The notes under the pieces: generated by a model
What the model was told of the DNA's origin: nothing
Database searches by the model: none
The model's input: only the letters and a program-made list of their open reading frames with translations
Assembly: GCA_040005555.1 (NCBI GenBank)
Contig: JBDTYT010000019.1
Span: forward strand, 1 to 23,642
Reading direction: 5' to 3'
From: JBDTYT01 sp040005555
Lineage (GTDB): Bacteria; Actinomycetota; UBA4738; HRBIN12
DNA length: 23,642 nt
Part shown: positions 18,489-23,642 of the stretch, piece after piece
Position numbering within the stretch: the first letter of the stretch is position 1
Layout of the letters: every line of letters starts with the position of its first letter
Program-made: the position numbers and the translations under genes

Positions 18489-21131
18489 TCAGTGACCCTC
18501 GGGGGCGGCCTCCGACCAGTTCGATCCCCACCCGATGTCGGCCCGCAAGGGAACCGTGAGCTGGTACGCCGCCTCCATCTCGGCCTTCACGAGCGCCGCG
18601 GCATCCTCGGCCTCGTCCTTGGCCACCTCGAACACCAGCTCGTCGTGCACCGTGAGCAGGATCTTGCACTCCAGGCTCGAGGCGCGGAGCGCCTCGTCCA
18701 CCCGGATCATGCCGAGCTTGAAGACGTCGGCGGCGCTGCCTTGGATCGGCGCGTTCAGCGCCATCCGCCGTCCGAGATCACGCACCCGCGGGTTCGGGTT
18801 CTGGAGTTCGGGGATGTACCGACGGCGGCCGAGCATGGTTTCGGTGAATCCCTCCGCGGCCGCTCGCCCGACCTGGCGGTCGAGGTAATCCTGGATGTCG
18901 GGGAAGCTCGCGAAGTACGCGTCCATGATCTCCTGCGCTTCGTCAGGCGCGATGTCCAGACGCGAAGCAAGCCCGAACGCGTTCATCCCGTACGCGAGCC
19001 CGTAGTTCACCATCTTGGCTCGACTGCGAAGACCCGGGTCGACCTGATCGTCGGGGAGCCCGAACACCCTCGCAGCCGTCGCCGTGTGGATGTCCACGCC
19101 GGACTCGAACGCCGCGACGAGCCCTTGGTCCCCCGACAGATGAGCCAAGATGCGCAGCTCGATCTGCGAGTAGTCGGCGCAGAGCAGCACCTGATGCGGG
19201 GCGCCGGGAACGAACGCCCGGCGGATCTGCCGCCCGAGCTCCGTGCGCACCGGGATGTTCTGCAGGTTGGGGTTCGAGGACGACAGACGCCCGGTCGCGG
19301 CCCCCGTCTGGTTGAACGTCGTGTGGATCCGGCCGTCGCGAGGATCGACCTCGCGCGGGAGGGCCTCGAGGTACGTCGAGTTGAGCTTGTCGAGCTCGCG
19401 CCACTGCAGGAGCGCCTCCACGATCGGATGGGCGCCGCGGAGCTTCTCCAGGACGCTCGCGTCCGTCGAGCGCTGTCCCTTCGGGGTCTTCTTGCCCGAG
19501 GACAAGCCGAGCTTGTCGTACAAGATCGCCCGCAGCTGGGGCGGTGAGTTGAGGTTGAACTCCTCCTCGGCCTCCCGGTAGATCTCGTCGCGGAGCGCGA
19601 CCATGCGCTCGCGCACCCCGCTCGCCATCTCCTCCAGGTACGCGACATCGAGGGCGACGCCGTTCGCTTGCATGCGCGCGAGCACTGAGGACAGTGGCAT
19701 CTCGACGTCCTCGAGCAAGGCGCCGAGGTTGGCACGATCGATCCGCTCCTGCATGACCGGCGCGAGCAGGGCGATGGCGGCCGCTTCGGCAGCGGTGGCC
19801 CTCCACGAGGCACCGAAGAGCTGTCCCTCCACCTCTTGCTCCACGGAGGCGAGGGGGTTCGCCCCCAGGTAGCGCTCGCAGAGCTCGGCGAGCGGATAGT
19901 TCGCGGTCGCGGGGTCCAGCAGGTAGCCCGCGAGCAGCGTGTCGAACGCGATGCCCCCGAGTACTCCCCCTGCTTCGAGCACCGCCGTCTCGAGATCCTT
20001 CGCGCCGTGCGCCCACGCGCGGGCGCCGGGATCGGCGAGCGCGTCGGCCACGGAGGACAGGTCCTTCACCTCCGCATACGCCGCCTGTCCACCACCGACC
20101 GAGACCGCGATCCCGTGCACCTCGCGTGCATCGCCGTCGAACCGGATCGCCGTGCGGCCCTCGGCTCGCAGCAGCTCACCGATCTCCTGGGGGGTGGTCT
20201 CGCGCAGGTCGAACTCGGCCACATCGATGGCCGGCTTGACGCTTCGGCCCGCATCCTCCAAGCGCTCGAACAGCGTGCGGAACTCGAGGGAGGTGAACAG
20301 CCGTCGCACGGCCTCCATGTCCCAATCGCCCATCACGCAGTCCTCGGGACCGACGGGCAGCTCGACATCCGTCTTCAAGCGGGCGAGCTCCTTGTTCAAC
20401 CTGAGTTGATCGCCCCCCGCTTCGATCGAGGACTTCAGCTTCCCCTTCAGCTCCTCCGTCCTTCGCAGCAGCTCCTCGATCGAGCCGAACTCCTGCACCA
20501 ACTTGGACGCGGTCTTCTCGCCCACGCCGGGGACCCCGGGGATGTTGTCGGAGGGGTCGCCCTTCAAGGCGACGTAGTCGAGGTACTTCTCGGGCGGCAG
20601 ACCGAAGCGCTCGCTCACCGCATCGACGTCGTACAGACGGATGTCGGAGATCCCCTTCACGTTGAACATCACCGTGATGCCCGGCCGGACGAGCTGGAAG
20701 AAGTCCCGGTCCGCGGTCACGATCACCGTGTCGATCCCGCGGCTCGAAGCCTCGAGCGCGAGCGTCGCGATCGCGTCGTCGGCCTCGTGACCCTCCACGC
20801 CGATCACCGGGATCGCAAGCGTCTCCAGCACCTCCACGATGAGACCGAGCTGCTGACGGAACTCGTCGGGCGCCTCGGGCCGACCGGCTTTGTACTCGGC
20901 GTACTTCTCCAAGCGCACGGTCGGAGCCCCGATGTCGAAGGCAACCGCGATGAGGTCGGGACGCTCCTCGGCGAGCAGCTTGATGAGCATCGACGTGAAG
21001 CCGTAGACCGCGTTCGTGACCTGGCCGGTGCTGGTGGCGAGCGTCGGCGGGAGGGCGAAGAAGGCGCGGTACGACAGACTGTGCCCATCGAGCAGGAAGA
21101 GACGTTTGGGGCCGTCGCTCACGCCGGGCAT
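18489..21131 (-). CDS. polA: DNA polymerase I
   Basis: Repair and Okazaki-fragment polymerase, 880 residues. The N-terminal 5' nuclease is clear: LLDGHSLSYRAFFALP, the DRDFFQLV metal site and the helix-hairpin-helix GDPSDNIPGVPGVGEKTA. The middle 3'-5' exonuclease-like domain lacks its acidic catalytic set: the DTE position reads DGD, and the later two Asp positions read Leu/Asp-shifted and Ala. The polymerase domain has motif A DYSQIELRILAH (near 654), motif B RAKMVNYGLAYG (near 705) and motif C TVHDELVFEV (near 825). The O-helix has Tyr where E. coli has Phe762. I start at ATG 21129-21131, but a GTG three codons later (21120-21122) may be the true start, since a -10-like TAGGAT overlaps the ATG. 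Confidence 0.97.
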   Translation of the reverse strand: MPGVSDGPKRLFLLDGHSLSYRAFFALPPTLATSTGQVTNAVYGFTSMLIKLLAEERPDLIAVAFDIGAPTVRLEKYAEYKAGRPEAPDEFRQQLGLIVEVLETLAIPVIGVEGHEADDAIATLALEASSRGIDTVIVTADRDFFQLVRPGITVMFNVKGISDIRLYDVDAVSERFGLPPEKYLDYVALKGDPSDNIPGVPGVGEKTASKLVQEFGSIEELLRRTEELKGKLKSSIEAGGDQLRLNKELARLKTDVELPVGPEDCVMGDWDMEAVRRLFTSLEFRTLFERLEDAGRSVKPAIDVAEFDLRETTPQEIGELLRAEGRTAIRFDGDAREVHGIAVSVGGGQAAYAEVKDLSSVADALADPGARAWAHGAKDLETAVLEAGGVLGGIAFDTLLAGYLLDPATANYPLAELCERYLGANPLASVEQEVEGQLFGASWRATAAEAAAIALLAPVMQERIDRANLGALLEDVEMPLSSVLARMQANGVALDVAYLEEMASGVRERMVALRDEIYREAEEEFNLNSPPQLRAILYDKLGLSSGKKTPKGQRSTDASVLEKLRGAHPIVEALLQWRELDKLNSTYLEALPREVDPRDGRIHTTFNQTGAATGRLSSSNPNLQNIPVRTELGRQIRRAFVPGAPHQVLLCADYSQIELRILAHLSGDQGLVAAFESGVDIHTATAARVFGLPDDQVDPGLRSRAKMVNYGLAYGMNAFGLASRLDIAPDEAQEIMDAYFASFPDIQDYLDRQVGRAAAEGFTETMLGRRRYIPELQNPNPRVRDLGRRMALNAPIQGSAADVFKLGMIRVDEALRASSLECKILLTVHDELVFEVAKDEAEDAAALVKAEMEAAYQLTVPLRADIGWGSNWSEAAPEGH

Positions 21132-21150
21132 CCTAGCGCGGGCGTCGGAC
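21130..21150 (-). promoter_or_regulatory. Possible leaderless promoter of polA
   Basis: TAGGAT (21130-21135, minus strand) lies seven bases before the in-frame GTG at 21120-21122 and overlaps the ATG. A GTC (21148-21150) is 12 bases upstream of the box, as in the uvrB promoter, but the rest of the RecA-NDp motif is not seen. Confidence 0.3.
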
Positions 21151-21218
21151 GGGCCCGGTTCCGCGACGCGTCGAAGGAAACCGTCCGTCCCGCTGGGCGC
21201 GAGGACCCGCGCCACCAT

Positions 21219-21236
21219 TCGTTCGGGACCGAACGA
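21219..21236. promoter_or_regulatory. Operator-like palindrome at the ZIP promoter
   Basis: TCGTTCGG-GA-CCGAACGA is a perfect inverted repeat with 8-bp arms and a 2-base centre. It ends two bases before the -35 box of the ZIP gene. The position and symmetry suggest a dimeric regulator, possibly metal-responsive. It is not a LexA box, whose half-sites point the other way, nor a known Zur or IdeR consensus. Confidence 0.5.
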
Positions 21237-21238
21237 CA

Positions 21239-21268
21239 TTGACGTGAATCCGACCTCCTGGATAGGAT
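21239..21268 (+). promoter_or_regulatory. Promoter of the ZIP transporter gene
   Basis: TTGACG (21239-21244), an 18-base spacer and TAGGAT (21263-21268). Transcription near 21275 would leave a leader of about 58 bases before the TTG start. Confidence 0.6.
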
Positions 21269-21313
21269 TCGAACCGTCCGAGGCGGGCCCAGGGCCCGAT
21301 CCGAACCGGCCGA
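21266..21313 (+). repeat. Direct repeats flanking a GC palindrome in the ZIP leader
   Basis: GATTCGAACCGTCCGA (21266-21281) and GATCCGAACCGGCCGA (21298-21313) agree at 14 of 16 positions and are 32 bases apart, about three helical turns. Between them lies the perfect palindrome CGGGCCC-A-GGGCCCG (21284-21298). This could be a regulator-binding array or an RNA hairpin. Confidence 0.45.
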
Positions 21314-21332
21314 TCACACCATCGAGGGCATA

Positions 21333-22142
21333 TTGAGCACCGCACAGACCGTCCTGCTCGGCGCGATCGCCGGATCCACGATCTTCCTCGGCCTTCCGCT
21401 CGGCCGGATGCGGGGGGGGAGCACGACCCTCCGCTGCTTCCTGAACGGGCTGTCGGCCGGGATCTTGGTGTTCTTGCTGTTCGACATCTTGGAGCACGCG
21501 GTCGCACCCCTGGATGCGGCGGTCACCGAGGCCGCCTGGGGGCACCTCGCCGGGGTGGGGTTCCTGTTCGTGGGCGGATTCGCGCTCGGCCTCCTCGGCC
21601 TGCTGTACGTGGGGAAGCTCACCCGCCGACCCACGGTGAGTCCCGGGCCGGGCGCGATGGCCTTGACCGAGGCGCACGACGTCCGGACCCAGGCTCTCCG
21701 GCTCGGCATGTCGATCGCCGTCGGTATCGGGTTGCACAATTTCTCCGAGGGGCTCGCGATCGGCCAGGCCGCACACGCGGATGAGATCTCGCTCGCCGTC
21801 TTGTTGGTCGTCGGCTTCGCGTTGCACAACGCGACGGAGGGGTTCGGCATCGTCGGGCCGCTCGCGGCCGCGGGCGAACGCGCGAGCTGGCGATGGTTGG
21901 CGCTCGCCGGCGCGATCGGCGGTGCACCGACGTTCCTCGGCACGATCATCGGTACGCGGTTCAACTCCGAGTTCGTGTTCGTCGCGTTCCTCGCGCTCGC
22001 CGCCGGAGCGATCTTGTACGTCGTGGGCGAGTTGCTGGCCGCCGGTCGGCGCATGTCGTGGGAGGTCACACTGTGGGGGATCCTCGCGGGTTTCATCGCG
22101 GGGCTGGCGACTGAGCTCATCGTCATCGCTGCCGGCGCCTGA
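21333..22142 (+). CDS. ZIP family divalent metal transporter
   Basis: A 269-residue membrane protein with about eight hydrophobic helices. The metal path is marked by GLHNFSEGLAIG in helix IV (H135, N136, E139) and ALHNATEG in helix V (H165, N166, E169). These are the ZIP signature residues; family members move zinc, iron or manganese into the cytoplasm. A polar loop with one His separates helices III and IV. The start is TTG at 21333-21335, preceded by GAGGG at a short distance; no ATG or GTG is available nearby in frame. The gene has its own promoter with a palindromic site and diverges from polA. Confidence 0.92.
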   Translation: MSTAQTVLLGAIAGSTIFLGLPLGRMRGGSTTLRCFLNGLSAGILVFLLFDILEHAVAPLDAAVTEAAWGHLAGVGFLFVGGFALGLLGLLYVGKLTRRPTVSPGPGAMALTEAHDVRTQALRLGMSIAVGIGLHNFSEGLAIGQAAHADEISLAVLLVVGFALHNATEGFGIVGPLAAAGERASWRWLALAGAIGGAPTFLGTIIGTRFNSEFVFVAFLALAAGAILYVVGELLAAGRRMSWEVTLWGILAGFIAGLATELIVIAAGA

Positions 22143-22212
22143 CCGCAACGGATACCGCACATGATGCACCGAACGTCCTTGTCACTCTTTCTTGCTCCAT
22201 GCGATCGTATCG

Positions 22213-22260
22213 GTTACCTGCGCGTCTGCCCCGAACGCATTGCGGTGCAGACGAGGTAAC
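22213..22260 (+). terminator. Bulged long hairpin downstream of the ZIP gene
   Basis: GTTACCT pairs with AGGTAAC and CGTCTGC pairs with GCAGACG, giving 14 base pairs with a 3-base bulge on the left and a 17-base loop. It starts 70 bases after the ZIP stop. No T-run follows, so it is a terminator candidate only by position; it also lies just upstream of a promoter. Confidence 0.35.
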
Positions 22261-22264
22261 GGCG

Positions 22265-22293
22265 TTGACACGTCCCAGACGCCTCGGTACTGT
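22265..22293 (+). promoter_or_regulatory. Near-consensus promoter in the gene-free stretch
   Basis: TTGACA (22265-22270), a 17-base spacer and TACTGT (22288-22293). This is the best housekeeping-type promoter in the window. No convincing protein gene follows on this strand before the convergent cupredoxin gene. Confidence 0.55.
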
Positions 22294-22299
22294 TCGCAG

Positions 22300-22523
22300 C
22301 GGTCCCGAGCGGTCGCTGGGACCGGGAGGCGGGAAACGCTTCCGGGAACATCGAGACGATGGAGGGAGCGCAAGCTCCGGATGTCGGATCAGGGCTCGGA
22401 GGACGACCGGCCGACCGGGAGACCGGGTCGCTTGGGGCCACCTTTTGACGGGTCGAGGAACCGAGTAGATAACGCTCGCGTATGGGGAAGGCGTGAGCGG
22501 CTCCAAAGGTTCCTCGACCCGTC
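22300..22523 (+). ncRNA. Candidate structured non-coding RNA
   Basis: The 437 bases between the ZIP and cupredoxin genes hold no credible protein gene; short frames there have much lower third-position GC than the neighbours. Downstream of the promoter, hairpins can be drawn at 22300-22324 (10 bp with one bulge), 22325-22343 (7 bp, loop GGAAA), 22349-22361 (5 bp), 22365-22378 (GGAGC-GCAA-GCTCC, a GNRA loop), 22412-22430 (7 bp with a bulge, GAGA loop) and 22447-22523. The last is a perfect 16-bp stem with an inner 8-bp stem. I do not recognise a known RNA family (not RNase P, tmRNA, SRP, 6S or a common riboswitch). Confidence 0.4.
22447..22523. repeat. Perfect 16-bp inverted repeat (long hairpin)
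   Basis: GACGGGTCGAGGAACC (22447-22462) is repeated inverted at 22508-22523. The 45-base interior holds an inner stem, CGCTCGCG with CGTGAGCG (22473-22480/22492-22499). The element lies between convergent genes and could end transcription from both sides, although no T-run follows on either strand. Confidence 0.7.
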
Positions 22524-22579
22524 TTCTCGTCTTTCCGACGCCGCGGTGTATCCAGGCAGGACGGCGAAACCCTTTCGGG

Positions 22580-22945
22580 TCAACTCCCACCGATCACGAT
22601 GACGCCGGCCATCCCGCGATCCCGGTGATAGGCACAATAGAAGGAGTAACTGCCCGGTCCCCCGAGCAACTCCGCGATGTCGGGGATGCGCAGTTGACCA
22701 CCCGGATTCACATCGCGTGAGAACCCCCCCGCTGGAATCGTCACGTTGTGGACATTCTCGCTGGCGTTTTTCACCACGAGATCGCGCCCGGGGCCGAGCG
22801 GGAGCGTCGGATGCGCGTCGTGGAAGTGGTAATCGATCGCCGTCACGACGTAGTCGGGAAGAGGCTGTCGGGACATGAGGCCCGCCGTGACCACCAGGGC
22901 AAACGCGGCGAAGGCGACGAGCCCCCGGGCAGCGATGGACTGCAT
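22580..22945 (-). CDS. Small membrane-anchored or secreted cupredoxin
   Basis: A 121-residue blue-copper-like protein. Residues about 8-24 form a hydrophobic signal or anchor segment without a lipobox. The type 1 copper ligands can all be placed: H66 in ENVHNVTIP, and C104, H107 and M112 in YCAYHRDRGM. This spacing fits plastocyanin or amicyanin-like proteins and cupredoxin domains of oxidases, so an electron-transfer or copper-handling role outside the membrane is likely. The start ATG is at 22943-22945 with AGGGG seven bases upstream. It lies ten bases after the stop of an amino-acid ABC ATPase gene, an unusual partner. Confidence 0.88.
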   Translation of the reverse strand: MQSIAARGLVAFAAFALVVTAGLMSRQPLPDYVVTAIDYHFHDAHPTLPLGPGRDLVVKNASENVHNVTIPAGGFSRDVNPGGQLRIPDIAELLGGPGSYSFYCAYHRDRGMAGVIVIGGS

Positions 22946-22955
22946 CTCCGAACCC

Positions 22956-23642
22956 CTAGAGGACCTTCGCCAGGAACTCGCGGAGCCGTTCAGACTCCGG
23001 GTTCGAGAAGACCTCCTTCGGCCGCCCCCGCTCGACGATCACGCCCCCCTCGGTGAAGATGAGCCAGGTTCCGACCTCGCGAGCGAAGCCCATCTCGTGC
23101 GTGACCACCATCATCGTCATGCCCTCTTCTGCAAGCGCACGCATGACGTCGAGGACCTCGCCCACGAGCTCCGGATCCAGCGCTGAGGTGACCTCGTCGA
23201 ACAGCATCAGGCGGGGCTTCATGGCCAGCGCCCGCGCGATCGCCACCCGCTGCTGCTGACCGCCAGAGAGTTGCCCGGGGAAGGCGTCGGCCTTCTCCCC
23301 CAGACCCACGCGGCTCAGTTGCTCCATAGCGCGGTCCTTCGCCTCGTCGGGCTTGACCTTCAGCACCTTCTCGAGCGCGATCGTGATGTTATGCAGGGCC
23401 GTCTTGTGCGGAAAGAGATTGAACGCCTGGAACACGATGCCGATATGCGTCCGCACCTCGTCCACGTCACACCGGATGTCCGTGATGTCCTTTCCCTCGA
23501 ACCAGACACGCCCCTGCGTGGGCACCTCCAGGAGGTTCACGCATCTGAGGAGCGTCGACTTGCCGGAGCCCGAGGGACCGATCACGACCTGCACCTCGCC
23601 GGGGTCGAGCGAGACGTCGATCCCCCGGAGCACATGGTTCGG
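22956..23642 (-). CDS. Polar amino-acid ABC transporter ATP-binding protein, 5' end missing
   Basis: At least 228 residues of a GlnQ/HisP-type ATPase; the frame is open to the window edge (codons for PNHVLRGID), so only the first few residues are missing. Walker A is GPSGSGKST, followed by FQAFNLFPH, LSGGQQQR, LMLFDEVTSALDP and VTHEMGFA. It is clearly a paralogue of the ATPase at 9822-10580, with long identical stretches in the core motifs. Its permease and binding protein would lie beyond the right edge. The stop is followed ten bases later by the cupredoxin gene on the same strand. Confidence 0.95.
   Translation of the reverse strand, partial: PNHVLRGIDVSLDPGEVQVVIGPSGSGKSTLLRCVNLLEVPTQGRVWFEGKDITDIRCDVDEVRTHIGIVFQAFNLFPHKTALHNITIALEKVLKVKPDEAKDRAMEQLSRVGLGEKADAFPGQLSGGQQQRVAIARALAMKPRLMLFDEVTSALDPELVGEVLDVMRALAEEGMTMMVVTHEMGFAREVGTWLIFTEGGVIVERGRPKEVFSNPESERLREFLAKVL

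Noticed and set aside
21258..21285. tRNA T-arm-like GGTTCGAATCC on the minus strand in the ZIP promoter region
   Set aside because: The stem beside the loop does not pair over five bases, and no matching acceptor or anticodon arm is found within 75 bases.
22447..22523. The 16-bp inverted repeat as a small transposable element (MITE) or integron attC site
   Set aside because: No target-site duplication flanks it, no second copy is seen in the window, and the attC core motifs are missing.
22359..22602. Two small plus-strand reading frames after the orphan promoter: 29 codons from ATG 22359 and 73 codons from ATG 22381
   Set aside because: Third-position GC is near 55-60 percent, far below the neighbouring genes; no good ribosome-binding site; the longer one runs through the 16-bp hairpin and into the cupredoxin gene on the other strand.

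Overview
The window is about 23.6 kb of very GC-rich, densely coding bacterial chromosome. Overlapping GTGA/ATGA gene junctions, frequent GTG starts, few strong Shine-Dalgarno sequences, a four-S1-domain RpsA with an acidic tail, a DUF2203 protein, a PknB-type kinase and the order polA - rpsA - coaE ... uvrB ... uvrA all suggest an actinobacterium (Actinomycetota), probably a deep or uncultured lineage. No phage, transposase, CRISPR, rRNA or intact tRNA was seen. The taxonomic call is an inference from gene order and composition.

Layout. Most genes lie on the minus strand and are read from right to left. At the right edge are a truncated amino-acid ABC ATPase and a small cupredoxin. A ZIP metal transporter (plus) diverges from polA (minus). 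Then follow rpsA, coaE, a HAD hydrolase, a DUF2203 protein, a D-2-hydroxyacid dehydrogenase and an ABC-2 ATPase/permease pair, with gaps of a few bases or overlaps. Next come a three-gene polar amino-acid ABC importer (binding lipoprotein, permease, ATPase), uvrB, an amidohydrolase, and a receptor-type Ser/Thr kinase with an extracytoplasmic repeat domain. Two plus-strand genes (a 107-aa protein of unknown function and a class V aminotransferase-fold enzyme) separate the kinase from uvrA. A truncated lipoprotein gene occupies the left edge.

How the genes fit together. uvrA, uvrB and polA provide damage recognition and gap filling for nucleotide excision repair. rpsA and coaE are housekeeping genes for translation initiation and coenzyme A synthesis. 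The rest are transport, signalling and small-molecule enzymes.

Most notable points. (1) Many genes have a TAnnnT -10-like box only 6-10 bases before the start codon, which predicts leaderless mRNAs. At uvrA and uvrB this is TAGAAT-N6-GTG with a TGTC 11-12 bases upstream of the box, resembling the DNA-damage (RecA-NDp/PafBC) promoter of actinobacteria. (2) The only long gene-free stretch (22143-22579) holds a near-consensus promoter followed by a run of hairpins, two with GNRA tetraloops, ending in a perfect 16-bp inverted repeat; it is a candidate non-coding RNA. (3) The ZIP promoter region has an 8-bp-arm palindrome abutting the -35 box, plus direct repeats around a GC palindrome. (4) The aminotransferase reading frame continues upstream of its only usual start codon with family-like residues.
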